Positions 1-8,816 of a stretch of 15,864 nt of DNA are shown here, in pieces. The notes under the pieces are model-generated. The model did no database searches, was not told where the DNA came from, and was given only the letters and a program-made list of their open reading frames with translations. Every line of letters starts with the position of its first letter. The stretch's first letter is position 1. The stretch comes from JAAYJR01 sp964540755 (GTDB lineage Bacteria; Bacteroidota; Bacteroidia; Bacteroidales; Prolixibacteraceae): the NCBI GenBank assembly GCA_964540755.1, contig CAZIOB010000020.1:1-15864 (forward strand), given 5' to 3'. Position numbers and translations under genes: made by a program.

Positions 1-196
1 GCGATAAAATACAGAAGGATCATTTAAACCCGATTTTCATATGATTTAAGTGTTTATTTTAAAGGTATCATATGGAACTTGCATTTATTTTAATCATCAC
101 CTTGGGTGTAAATATTTTACATGCTCGTTTCATATAAAAACTATTTCAGCATTAAAATAACATATAGGCTAAATATTAAAATAATAAAACAGTGCT
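1..196. other. AT-rich leader region upstream of the hybrid kinase
   Basis: No supported gene lies here. A 21-codon frame at 72-137 on the plus strand starts with ATG and would encode a small hydrophobic peptide (MELAFILIITLGVNILHARF and one more residue), but it is too short to call and overlaps the repeated element at 98-133. The stretch before the kinase ATG at 197 is A/T rich without a Shine-Dalgarno motif, as is usual in Bacteroidota. I could not place a convincing TTTG / TAnnTTTG promoter pair. Confidence 0.5.
98..133 (+). repeat. Copy 1 of a two-copy palindrome-containing element
   Basis: Read on the plus strand, this holds GGGTG (104-108), an 11-nt AT near-palindrome (109-119) and CATGCTCGTTTCAT (120-133). 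The second copy, on the opposite strand at 9281-9309, has the same 14-mer, a 10-nt AT palindrome of different sequence, and GGGTG at matching spacing. A small hairpin (CACC-TTG-GGTG, 98-108) abuts the GGGTG side here, and the other copy has a small hairpin in the same place. The element ends 63 bp before the kinase ATG, so it could be an operator or leader structure. That role is an inference. Confidence 0.45.
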
Positions 197-3100
197 ATGT
201 TTACATCAGAGGCTGATAAAATCAGGGAACACATACAGGAAATACTTAGAAACAGTAAACAAAATCCAGACCGTGATTACACAGGAGAGCTGGAGAAAAT
301 CAGCCAAGAAATCAACCTCCTCAGCGAAAAGCTGCACGCCGGGGAAAAAGAACGGGAGAGGTTGAGACAGAGGAATGAGCTGCTTGAAGTCATCACCGAC
401 AACATGTTTGATCTTGTGGCATTAACGGATACGGCGGGAAATTTTATCTTTTTGGGTAAATCACACGAGATCCTGGGATATGAGCTGAATTTCCTTACCG
501 GGAAAAGTGTAATGGATTTTGTCCATCCCAAGGATTTTTCGCGGGTCAACCGTGTTTTTCAGGAATTCGTCAAAAATCCGGAGAAAAAGAAAAAAATTGA
601 ATACCGTTACCGAAAGGCAGATGGCACTTATCTCTGGTTAGAAACGGTCGGGAAAATTATCAACAACGGAAAAAATTTTCTTTTCAGTTCCCGGAACATC
701 ACCAAAAGGAGGGGAGCTGAGGAAGAACTGAAAGAAAGCGAAGAAAAATTCCGGCAAATTGCCGAAAATGTAAATGAAGTTTTCTGGCTAAGGAATGCTG
801 AAAACACAAAAATACTGTATGTTAATCCTGCCTACGAAAAAATATGGGGGCGCAGCTGTGAAAGTTTATACCAAAATCCCAATGACTTCATGTCCACTAT
901 TCATGAAGAAGACAGGCAAACAGTTATTACAAATTTTGAGAAATATCTCCGAACAGGAAAATTTAACATGGAGTACCGGATCATCAGGACCGATGGAAAG
1001 ATACGTTGGATCAGTGCACGCTCGTTGCCAATCAAAGATGATACCGGTAAAATAACAGGTCACACAGGTGTGGCTATGGATATCACGGAGCGGAAAATGG
1101 TCAGAAATGAACTGCAACAGCAAAAAACCTACACGGAATCGATACTGGCAGCCATCCCTGATTTAATGTTTGTGCTCGACCGGGAAAAAACATTTCTTGA
1201 TGTAAAAGCCGGCCATAGTGAAAATCTATATGCCCCCAAGGGAAAACTGATGGGAAAAAAATTAAATGAAGTACTTCCGGAACCGGTTTCCGCTGTATTA
1301 AGTAATAACATTGAAAAAGTGATCGCAGGCGAATCCGTTGATCCGGTTGAGTATCAGCTACGGATTAATGGAGAAATTAAGGATTTTGAAACAAGACTGA
1401 CACCTTTGGGTAAGGACAGGATCATCGGCCTGGTACGAAACACTACCAGGGAAAAAATAGCCGAAAGAACGGCAAAAGAGTCCAACCGGCGGTTCAATCA
1501 ACTGGCCGAACAGAACCGTACCATAACCTGGGAGGTAGATGCGGAAGGTCTTTATACTTTTTTGAGCGGGGTCTCCCCAAAAGTACTCGGTTATGAGCCC
1601 GGAGAATTGGTCGCGAAATTCCATTTTTACGACCTCCATCCTGAAAAAGGAAGGGAAACTTTTAAAAATGCGGTATTTAACATCTTCGGGAAAAAAGAAT
1701 CTTTTACCAATCTTGAAAACAGGGTGCTCACAAAAAACGGTGAGGAAATATGGCTTTCCACCAACGGGATACCTATGCTTGATGAAAAAGGGAGACTCAC
1801 AGGTTACCGGGGTACCGATACAGACATAACTGACCGGAAGAAAGCAGAAGAGGGCATGGAAAAAAGTGATCAGCTCCTGAAAAAACTCTCTGCCCATGTG
1901 CCGGGATGTATCTTTCAATACCGGACCCATGCCGACGGACGGTACTATTTTCCATTTGCTTCAGACAATATACGGGAAATATATGAACTCACTCCTGAGG
2001 AAGTCTCCCGTGATGCCCGTAAAATACTGTCCAGGATCTATCCCGGAGACTACAAACTGTTTTTGCCAACAACAAAAAGTTCTTTTCCCGCCCTGGGAAA
2101 CTGGGAATATGATTACCGCGTAAAGTTGCCCCGGAAAGGGATCCGATGGATCAGAAGCATTGCACACCCTGAGAAACAAAGCGACGGAGGTGTGCTCTGG
2201 CATGGCTTTATGGCAGATATCACCGGTCAGAAAAATCTTGAACTGGAACTTAAAAATACCAAAGAACAGTTTGAACTGGCCATTGAAGGAACTAATAACG
2301 GGATATGGGACTGGAATGTAAAAACCGACAGCCTTTTCCTTTCTAAACGTTGGAAAGAGATGCTGGGTTATAAAGAACATGAACTGAAAAACGAATACAA
2401 TACATTTGCTTCGTTAATTTATGAAGAGGACAGAGAAAGGGTTAATAAATGGATTAACGAATATATTAAAGGGAAAACGGATAAATTTTCGATCGAATTC
2501 CGCATGAAACACAAAGACGGATCCCTGAAATGGATCCATTCCAAAGGTAAAGCCATAAAAGACGATAATGGGATTATTTACCGTATGGCCGGTTCGCACA
2601 GCGATATAACGGAAAACAAAATGGCTACCCAGGAAATAATTGATATCAAAAATAAACTGGAGTTATCCATGGAAAGCGGTTATATTGCCTGGTGGATATG
2701 GGACTATGAAAAGGGGATTGTCAGGGCCGATCGTAAAAAAGCGGAAATGCTCGGTTACACTCATGAAGAGTTCCCTACTGATGTATTTGAAATTACAAAA
2801 TTATTGCATCCCGACGATTATGAGTCGACAATGCAAAATATGCGCGATCTTCTGAACGGCGTGACCGGCAAATATCTTGTCGACTACAGGCTCAGAACCA
2901 AAACAGGAGAATGGAGATGGTTCTTTGACCGCGGCACTATAGTGGAATACACTGACGAAGGCAAACCCAAAACGATCTCCGGAGTGGTCACCGATATCAC
3001 GGAGCGTAAAGAGGCTGAGGTAAAGATTAAAAGAATGGCTTCCCTACAGAATATCCTCATAAACATGGCTTCTGAATATATTAACCTCGACCTGGATGAT

Positions 3101-5017
3101 ATCGAATCCGGTATCAAACGTTCACTAGCAGAAATAGGAAAGTTCGTCAGTGCCGACCGTGCTTATATCTTTGAATACGACTGGGAAAAGGAGCAGATAA
3201 GCAGTACTTATGAGTGGTGTGCCCCAAATATCAGTCCGCAAATCGAAAGTCTACAGAGAATGCCCATGTCAGACAATCCCCGGTGGGTTGAAATCCATAA
3301 AAAAGGAGAAACAATAAAAATCCCCGATGTTTATGCCTTACCCAAAGATGATAAAGAGAGAAAACTCCTGGAGCCGCTAAAGATTAAAAGTTTGATCACC
3401 ATTCCCATGATGGATAACGAAAAATGTCTTGGCTTCATTAGTTTCGAGGCTGTATCCTCATATCACATCTTTTCAGAAGATGAGCAGAACCTGTTGCTGG
3501 TATTTTCCCAAATCCTGGTCAACCTCAAGAAACGCTCTCATATAGAAAGAAACCTGATCCTTGAAAAAGAAAAGGCCAATGCGGCCAACAGCGCTAAAAG
3601 TGAATTCCTTGCCAATATGAGCCATGAGATACGTACTCCTATGAATTCCATACTGGGTTTCAGCGAGATCATGATGAACACCACTGCTGATCCGGAGCAG
3701 AAAAATTACCTGAAAACCATTCTCAGCAGTGGAAAAACATTGCTCTCGCTCATTAACGATATCCTCGACCTGTCGAAAATTGAGGCACAAAAGATGGAAC
3801 TCTCGCCCGAGCCCGCCGACTTAAGACTGTTGTTAAGAGAGCTTAAAGAGCTTTTCCGCCATGCCGTTCTGGAAAAAAACATCGGTTTTATCCTTGAAAT
3901 TGACGAAAATCTTCCGCACACCTTAGTTATTGATGAGGTAAGGTTAAAGCAGATACTGCTCAACCTTGCAGGTAATGCCGTTAAATTCACCCATGAGGGA
4001 TTCGTCAAAATATTCATAAAGGTGCTTCATGAAAAGCACGGTATTATTGATCTCCGCATCGATGTTACCGATACAGGTATTGGTATACCCGAAAAGGACC
4101 ATGAAAAAATATTCGAATCATTCAGTCAGCAGTCGGCCCGCAGTTCACGAAAATACGGGGGCACCGGACTGGGACTGGCGATCAGTAAAAGACTCTGTGA
4201 ACTGATGAATGGTAAAATCGAATTGGAAAGCACCCCGGGAAAAGGGAGCCGGTTCACACTCACTTTCACCAACCTCAAATATTCTGATGAGATACCTGAA
4301 GAGGAATCCCTCCATACATGGGACGAAGAGAGCATAAATTTTAAAGGATCCAAGATACTTATCGTGGACGATGTATCACACAACAGGAAACTGGCCGTTG
4401 CCTACCTTAAAAACTATAACCTGATACTGTATGAGGCTGAAAACGGTGAAATGGCTGTAGAAATGGCTCAAACAATAATTCCCGACCTCATACTTATGGA
4501 CCTTCGCATGCCCGGGCTTGACGGATATGATGCCACACAACAGCTAAAAAATGCGGATAAAACAGCACATATTCCGGTAGTTGCGCTTACCGCTTCAGCC
4601 ATGAAAAGTGAAACAGGAAAGCTGAATCAATTCTTTAACGGGTATCTGCGTAAACCGGTAAGCAAACAATCACTGGTCAACGAAATGATCAAACATTTAC
4701 CATATGAACAAAAACATGGTAGTTTCCATGGGCAGGTAAAACCGGCAGAACCAAAGGATCAGCCGATATCAGCACCATTGGACGATGCAGTGAAAGAGTC
4801 TTTCAGGGAAAAATTTACAGATAAAATATCTGATCTCTCATCGATGATAATTATCGATGACTTAAAAGAGCTGAGCAGCGGGATAAGGGATTTTGCCCGG
4901 GAGCATAAGATAGATTTGCTGGAAAAAAAGACATCTGACCTGAACCGGGCTATCAAAACCTTTGATATTGAAAAAATCCGCTATTATCTGAAATCGATCG
5001 GCAGAATTTTCCAATAA
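197..5017 (+). CDS. Soluble multi-PAS/GAF hybrid sensor histidine kinase
   Basis: A sensor kinase that autophosphorylates and passes phosphate to its own receiver. After an N-terminal coiled coil (about 30-60) come seven PAS/PAC units at roughly 61-175, 179-304, 306-424, 428-554, 555-681, 685-808 and 815-941, most closing with a D-I-T-x-R/N-K linker. A GAF domain follows (about 950-1112). HisKA has the SHEIRTP box with His1143. The ATPase has its N box at 1256-1260, DTGIGIP from 1292 and GGTGLG at 1321-1326. The receiver (about 1384-1500) has Asp1391/Asp1392, phosphoacceptor Asp1435 and Lys1486. The last 100 residues are helical and occupy the place of an HPt domain, but I see no clear HPt histidine motif. 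There is no signal peptide or membrane segment, so it is cytoplasmic. No output regulator or DNA-binding partner is adjacent, so it is an orphan; ligand and target are unknown. It converges on the REC-kinase gene. Confidence 0.95.
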   Translation: MFTSEADKIREHIQEILRNSKQNPDRDYTGELEKISQEINLLSEKLHAGEKERERLRQRNELLEVITDNMFDLVALTDTAGNFIFLGKSHEILGYELNFLTGKSVMDFVHPKDFSRVNRVFQEFVKNPEKKKKIEYRYRKADGTYLWLETVGKIINNGKNFLFSSRNITKRRGAEEELKESEEKFRQIAENVNEVFWLRNAENTKILYVNPAYEKIWGRSCESLYQNPNDFMSTIHEEDRQTVITNFEKYLRTGKFNMEYRIIRTDGKIRWISARSLPIKDDTGKITGHTGVAMDITERKMVRNELQQQKTYTESILAAIPDLMFVLDREKTFLDVKAGHSENLYAPKGKLMGKKLNEVLPEPVSAVLSNNIEKVIAGESVDPVEYQLRINGEIKDFETRLTPLGKDRIIGLVRNTTREKIAERTAKESNRRFNQLAEQNRTITWEVDAEGLYTFLSGVSPKVLGYEPGELVAKFHFYDLHPEKGRETFKNAVFNIFGKKESFTNLENRVLTKNGEEIWLSTNGIPMLDEKGRLTGYRGTDTDITDRKKAEEGMEKSDQLLKKLSAHVPGCIFQYRTHADGRYYFPFASDNIREIYELTPEEVSRDARKILSRIYPGDYKLFLPTTKSSFPALGNWEYDYRVKLPRKGIRWIRSIAHPEKQSDGGVLWHGFMADITGQKNLELELKNTKEQFELAIEGTNNGIWDWNVKTDSLFLSKRWKEMLGYKEHELKNEYNTFASLIYEEDRERVNKWINEYIKGKTDKFSIEFRMKHKDGSLKWIHSKGKAIKDDNGIIYRMAGSHSDITENKMATQEIIDIKNKLELSMESGYIAWWIWDYEKGIVRADRKKAEMLGYTHEEFPTDVFEITKLLHPDDYESTMQNMRDLLNGVTGKYLVDYRLRTKTGEWRWFFDRGTIVEYTDEGKPKTISGVVTDITERKEAEVKIKRMASLQNILINMASEYINLDLDDIESGIKRSLAEIGKFVSADRAYIFEYDWEKEQISSTYEWCAPNISPQIESLQRMPMSDNPRWVEIHKKGETIKIPDVYALPKDDKERKLLEPLKIKSLITIPMMDNEKCLGFISFEAVSSYHIFSEDEQNLLLVFSQILVNLKKRSHIERNLILEKEKANAANSAKSEFLANMSHEIRTPMNSILGFSEIMMNTTADPEQKNYLKTILSSGKTLLSLINDILDLSKIEAQKMELSPEPADLRLLLRELKELFRHAVLEKNIGFILEIDENLPHTLVIDEVRLKQILLNLAGNAVKFTHEGFVKIFIKVLHEKHGIIDLRIDVTDTGIGIPEKDHEKIFESFSQQSARSSRKYGGTGLGLAISKRLCELMNGKIELESTPGKGSRFTLTFTNLKYSDEIPEEESLHTWDEESINFKGSKILIVDDVSHNRKLAVAYLKNYNLILYEAENGEMAVEMAQTIIPDLILMDLRMPGLDGYDATQQLKNADKTAHIPVVALTASAMKSETGKLNQFFNGYLRKPVSKQSLVNEMIKHLPYEQKHGSFHGQVKPAEPKDQPISAPLDDAVKESFREKFTDKISDLSSMIIIDDLKELSSGIRDFAREHKIDLLEKKTSDLNRAIKTFDIEKIRYYLKSIGRIFQ

Positions 5018-5070
5018 GCGCTTAGTCCGCAAAAGTCGCCAACATGTTGTTAGTTTTAATACAGATAATA

Positions 5071-5090
5071 TTTTCCGCAAGGCGGTTTAA
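5071..5090. terminator. Possible weak bidirectional terminator
   Basis: The 89-bp gap between the two convergent kinase genes holds a short hairpin, CCGC-AAG-GCGG (5075-5085). It is preceded by TTTT and followed by TTT on the plus strand, giving short T tracts in both directions. The stem is only 4 bp, so the call rests mainly on its position between convergent genes. Confidence 0.35.
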
Positions 5091-5106
5091 ATTATAATTT
5101 ATTTAG

Positions 5107-6249
5107 CTAATCACTCCCCTGCTCTTTTCCGGCGGGCAGGGTAACGATAAAAGTAGTGCCTTTCCCTACTTCGCTTTCAACCGTAATATCTCCGTTATTC
5201 AACTTAATGAAATCGTAGCACAGCTTCAGTCCGAGACCGCTACCCGATTCTTTATTGGTACCGTAAGTAGATATATGGACACCGGGATTAAAAAGTCCGG
5301 AAAGATTTTCTTCCGGTATACCTACCCCGGTGTCCTTAAATGCAATATTAACCGTGCCCTTTACTCTCCGGGCATATATCTTAATACTTCCTCCTTCCGG
5401 TGTAAATTTGATAGCATTCGAAAGGAGATTACGAAAAACCATCTTCAGAGTATTCAGATCAGCAAATACCGAGGTCCCCCCGGGAATTTCCTTTGTAAAA
5501 TGAATATTTTTAAATCCGAGATTGGCTTTATTCAATGAATAAACACTATCTGTAAGATTATTAAGATCAATATCTTCAAAGTTAACAGAGAGGTTCCCTG
5601 TTTGTGCTTTTCCCCACCCCAAAAGGTTCTCAAGCAGATTGAAGACCTCATCCGTAGTTTTTATCATCAAACTGATGGTTGAACGATACTCTTTGGGACA
5701 TGAACCGGAAATTTCCCGGGAAAGAAACTCCAGTGTCATTTTTACGCTTCCCAGGGGAGAGCGCAAATCGTGCCCTATGACCGAAAATATTTTATTTTTC
5801 ATTGAATTGAGACGGGACAGATGCTCCGTAGTCTTTTCCAGTTCATCACGTGTCTGCTTCAGCTCGAGATGAGTTTTTACCCGGCTTATTAACTCTTTAT
5901 TGTTAAAGGGTTTGGTGATATAATCCACACCACCCGCTTCAAATCCCCTGACAATATTGTCTTTTTCATTTAGCGCTGTTAGGAATATAACAGGGATATT
6001 CTCATTCTCCTTTTTCGATTTAATGATCCTGCATGCTTCATAACCATCCATGCCAGGCATCATGATATCGAGCAGTACAAGGTCGGGACGTTTTCTTTCC
6101 ACCATCTCAACGGCATCTTTTCCATTGGTGGCTATAAGGATAATATAATTGTACTGACGAAGGGTCAGTGCGATAACCTGGATATTTTTCGTGTTATCAT
6201 CAACAATAAGGATGGTGGCTTTCTTTTCTGATGATATCTCTGTTGACAT
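5107..6249 (-). CDS. Response-regulator/histidine-kinase fusion (REC-HisKA-HATPase)
   Basis: A 380-residue cytoplasmic kinase with an N-terminal receiver and a C-terminal kinase core. Receiver: acidic pair Asp17/Asp18, phosphoacceptor Asp61 in LLDIMMPG, and Lys113 in ITKPF. HisKA: His160 in GHDLRSPLG, after a short coiled coil (about 130-150). HATPase: N box at 274-278 (NLLSN), DTGVGIP from 306, GSGLGL from 336. All catalytic motifs are present, so it should be active. A receiver in front of the kinase core usually means activity is gated by phosphorylation from another kinase; the convergent hybrid kinase is one candidate donor, which is inference. There is no HTH or other output domain. Its ATG lies 3 nt after the uxs stop codon, implying co-transcription and perhaps translational coupling with UDP-xylose synthesis genes. 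Confidence 0.93.
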   Translation of the reverse strand: MSTEISSEKKATILIVDDNTKNIQVIALTLRQYNYIILIATNGKDAVEMVERKRPDLVLLDIMMPGMDGYEACRIIKSKKENENIPVIFLTALNEKDNIVRGFEAGGVDYITKPFNNKELISRVKTHLELKQTRDELEKTTEHLSRLNSMKNKIFSVIGHDLRSPLGSVKMTLEFLSREISGSCPKEYRSTISLMIKTTDEVFNLLENLLGWGKAQTGNLSVNFEDIDLNNLTDSVYSLNKANLGFKNIHFTKEIPGGTSVFADLNTLKMVFRNLLSNAIKFTPEGGSIKIYARRVKGTVNIAFKDTGVGIPEENLSGLFNPGVHISTYGTNKESGSGLGLKLCYDFIKLNNGDITVESEVGKGTTFIVTLPAGKEQGSD

Positions 6250-6252
6250 TAC

Positions 6253-7200
6253 TTATAGGATTTTGGTTAGTAATTCATCAAAATAGCGAATCGTCTTTTC
6301 CAATCCTTCACGGAGAGGAACCACCGGTTCCCAGCCTTCCAGTCTCTCCCGGGCCAGACTTATATCAGGCTGCCGCTGGATCGGATCATCCTGTGGAAGG
6401 GGTAAATGGATAATTTTAGAAGACGAGCCGGTAATGTCGAGTATCTCCCTGGCCAGTTCAAGCATAGTAAATTCACCAGGATTTCCAATATTTACCGGAC
6501 CGGTAAATGAATCTTCCGTTCCCATCATCCGGATAAGGCCCCGGATCAGATCACTTACATACTGGAAGCTGCGGGTCTGCATCCCGTCACCAAAAATAGT
6601 GATGTCTTTGCCCTGAAGAGCCTGAACTATAAAATTGGAAACAACCCTGCCGTCATCCGGTTCCATTTTGGGGCCATAAGTGTTAAAAATCCGTACGATC
6701 TTAATTTTCACCTGATTCTGAGTATGGTAGTTCACAAATAATGATTCGGCACATCGTTTCCCCTCATCGTAGCAGGAACGGATCCCGATGGGATTTACAT
6801 TTCCCCAGTAGGACTCGGGTTGGGGATGAACTTCCGGATTACCATAAACTTCGCTGGTTGAAGCCTGCAGGATTTTTGCCTTTATCCGCTTGGCCAGTCC
6901 CAATAAATTTACAGCACCCATAACCGATGTTTTTATAGTTTTTATGGAATTATACTGGTAATGAATAGGGGATGCCGGACAAGCCAGGTTGTAAATCTCA
7001 TCAACTTCAATATAGTAAGGCATAGTTACATCGTGCCTGACCAGTTCGAAATAGGGATAGTCCATCAAGTGAATGATCTTTTCTTTCTTCCCGGTAAAAT
7101 AGTTATCCAGACATATCACTTCATTTCCCCTGTTCAGAAGATCCTCACATAAATGGGAACCGACAAAACCGGCCCCGCCGGTAACCAATATCCGTTTCAT
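6253..7200 (-). CDS. uxs: UDP-glucuronate decarboxylase (UDP-xylose synthase)
   Basis: An extended short-chain dehydrogenase/reductase that decarboxylates UDP-glucuronate to UDP-xylose through a 4-keto intermediate, using bound NAD. I start it at ATG 7200 (315 residues, MKRILVTGGAGFVGSHL); the frame stays open to 7311 but those 37 extra residues do not look like this family. Seen: Rossmann motif GGAGFVGS at 8-15, DNYFTG at 32-37, TSEVYG at 115-120, and the catalytic YxxxK as Tyr144-Lys148 within SCYDEGKR, a signature of bacterial and eukaryotic UXS proteins. Length is normal for a stand-alone soluble UXS. It follows ugd, which makes its substrate, with a 116-bp gap, and immediately precedes the REC-kinase gene. 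The product probably supplies xylose to a surface glycan. A dTDP-glucose dehydratase is the main alternative but fits the motifs less well. Confidence 0.93.
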   Translation of the reverse strand: MKRILVTGGAGFVGSHLCEDLLNRGNEVICLDNYFTGKKEKIIHLMDYPYFELVRHDVTMPYYIEVDEIYNLACPASPIHYQYNSIKTIKTSVMGAVNLLGLAKRIKAKILQASTSEVYGNPEVHPQPESYWGNVNPIGIRSCYDEGKRCAESLFVNYHTQNQVKIKIVRIFNTYGPKMEPDDGRVVSNFIVQALQGKDITIFGDGMQTRSFQYVSDLIRGLIRMMGTEDSFTGPVNIGNPGEFTMLELAREILDITGSSSKIIHLPLPQDDPIQRQPDISLARERLEGWEPVVPLREGLEKTIRYFDELLTKIL

Positions 7201-7280
7201 TATAATTGTATGTTTTTTTATTCGATGGAATACCTTATTTGTTATTTCGCATGAGAAGGACGTACTATTTTGATTAAAAA

Positions 7281-7304
7281 GGAATGCCCGGGTTTGCCGG
7301 GATC
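7281..7304 (-). terminator. Weak terminator or attenuator between ugd and uxs
   Basis: In the 116-bp gap between ugd and uxs, the minus strand can form CCCGG-CAAAC-CCGGG (7287-7301), with three further outer pairs (TCC/GGA), followed by a short T-rich run ending in five T. The stem is GC rich against an AT-rich gap. It could lower uxs and kinase expression relative to ugd without separating them fully. Confidence 0.4.
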
Positions 7305-7316
7305 CGGTCAACGGCT

Positions 7317-8645
7317 CTATGCTTTTGTTACTTTCCTGCCGATCGCGTAATATTGAAATCCGAGTTCAGCCATTTCATCCGGATCATAGATATTCCGTCC
7401 GTCAAAAATGACCTTATTCTTCAGCAACCGCTCAAGGACTTTAAAATTTGGGATACGGAACTCGGGCCACTCAGTCACAAGAGCCAGGGCATCCGCATCA
7501 ATACAAGCCTCATATTCATCCCGGGCATATTCGATCTTATCTCCCAGTATACGCCTGCTTTCGTCCATAGCTACCGGATCATATGCAATGACTTTTGCCC
7601 CGGCCTTTAAACATTCCCTTATAATAGTCAGCGAAGGAGCTTCCCGTATATCATCAGTTTTGGGCTTAAAAGCCAGTCCCCACAGAGCAATCTTTTTCCC
7701 TTTCATATCCCCGCTGAAATGGGCCTTTATCTTATGAAACAGCACTGATTTCTGACGGTTATTGACCGATTCAACCGCTTTCAGAATATCAAGGGAATAA
7801 CCGTTTTCGTCGGCTGTCCGGATAAGGGCCTGTACATCCTTGGGAAAACAGGACCCCCCATATCCCGTTCCGGGATAAATGAATTTATTGCCGATCCGCG
7901 GGTCCGACCCAATGCCTCTTCGCACCGCGTCAACATCGGCTCCGACAATTTCACATAAATTGGCAATATCGTTAATAAAACTGATCTTTGTGGCCAGCAT
8001 TGAATTAGCAGCATACTTGGTCAATTCCGATGAAATAATGTCCATGAATAATATGGGATGGCCGTTAAGCACAAAGGGTTTGTATAACCGCCTCATGATC
8101 TTTTTTGCTCTTTCCGTTTCCGTACCCACAACGAGCCGGTCAGGTTTTAAAAAATCCTGAACCGCACTGCCCTCTTTTAAAAACTCAGGATTCGACGCAA
8201 CATCAAAAGGAATGTTCATTCCCCTTTTATCCAATTCCTCCCGGATGACTTTTTTTATTTTTTGTGAAGTACCAACCGGAACCGTGCTCTTAGTTACTAC
8301 AACAAGGTAATGATCCATATGCCGGCCTGTTTCCCTGGCGACATCCAGAACATGTTTCAGATCAGCGCTGCCGTCTTCATCGGGAGGAGTTCCCACAGCA
8401 ATAAATAAAACCTCCGCATCCTTTAAACTTTCTTCTAACCTGGCAGTAAATTTCAAACGTCCTTTTTCTATATTTCTCCTGAAAATATCCTCCAGACCTG
8501 GTTCGTAAATGGGTACATGACCTTTTTTCAGCTTGTCAATTTTAACCTTATCTATATCCACACATTTAACAAATACACCGGTTTCAGCGAAACATGTACC
8601 GGAAACAAGTCCTACATATCCTGTTCCAACTACGGAAATTTTCAT
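7317..8645 (-). CDS. ugd: UDP-glucose 6-dehydrogenase
   Basis: Oxidises UDP-glucose to UDP-glucuronate in two NAD-dependent steps, in the cytoplasm. The 442 residues match the family length. Seen: N-terminal Rossmann motif GTGYVGLVSG from residue 7; VGTPPDEDGSADL near 84-97; STVPVGT at 120-126; NPEFLKEG with Glu156; the central helix SELTKYAANSMLATK with Lys210 and Asn214; and the catalytic cysteine Cys266 in GTGYGGSCFPKD. The C-terminal part carries ALWGLAFKPKTDD and ends with the FDGRNIYDP motif of the UDP-binding domain. It is the first gene of the leftward ugd-uxs-kinase cluster and makes the uxs substrate. A GC-rich hairpin lies 43-65 bp upstream of its ATG. Confidence 0.96.
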   Translation of the reverse strand: MKISVVGTGYVGLVSGTCFAETGVFVKCVDIDKVKIDKLKKGHVPIYEPGLEDIFRRNIEKGRLKFTARLEESLKDAEVLFIAVGTPPDEDGSADLKHVLDVARETGRHMDHYLVVVTKSTVPVGTSQKIKKVIREELDKRGMNIPFDVASNPEFLKEGSAVQDFLKPDRLVVGTETERAKKIMRRLYKPFVLNGHPILFMDIISSELTKYAANSMLATKISFINDIANLCEIVGADVDAVRRGIGSDPRIGNKFIYPGTGYGGSCFPKDVQALIRTADENGYSLDILKAVESVNNRQKSVLFHKIKAHFSGDMKGKKIALWGLAFKPKTDDIREAPSLTIIRECLKAGAKVIAYDPVAMDESRRILGDKIEYARDEYEACIDADALALVTEWPEFRIPNFKVLERLLKNKVIFDGRNIYDPDEMAELGFQYYAIGRKVTKA

Positions 8646-8687
8646 TTGCTTATATTTATTATTTTCAATGGTAACCCATGTAATCCT

Positions 8688-8712
8688 GTCCGCCTGAGTC
8701 GTTCAGGCGGGC
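8688..8712. repeat. GC-rich hairpin upstream of ugd
   Basis: CCGCCTGA (8690-8697) and TCAGGCGG (8703-8710) are perfect complements around a 5-nt loop; on the plus strand two further pairs (a T-G wobble and a G-C) extend the stem to 10. The 5' arm GTCCGC (8688-8693) is also complementary to GCGGAC at 8735-8740, so an alternative pairing exists. Of the 57 bases from 8685 to 8741, 41 are G or C, in an otherwise AT-rich gap. It may lie in the ugd leader, or it may be an old terminator or palindromic repeat. Confidence 0.5.
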
Positions 8713-8816
8713 CTGTGCGACCGGGGTCGTACGTGCGGACGTTCATTCCTCACTCTCGCATATTCTACTTCAATCATTTATTTTTCATACTTGACTCCGC
8801 CATGTAAATGAACAAA

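Noticed and set aside
72..137. 21-codon hydrophobic micro-ORF upstream of the hybrid kinase
   Set aside because: Too short to support, no ribosome-binding signal, and it overlaps the repeated palindrome element, which explains part of the sequence.
1358..1930. 190-codon minus-strand ORF inside the hybrid kinase gene
   Set aside because: It lies antisense to PAS domains with clear motifs; its residues show no family features.
7201..7311. N-terminal extension of the UDP-glucuronate decarboxylase frame
   Set aside because: The extra 37 residues do not resemble the family, while MKRILVTGGAGFVGS at 7200 is the standard beginning.
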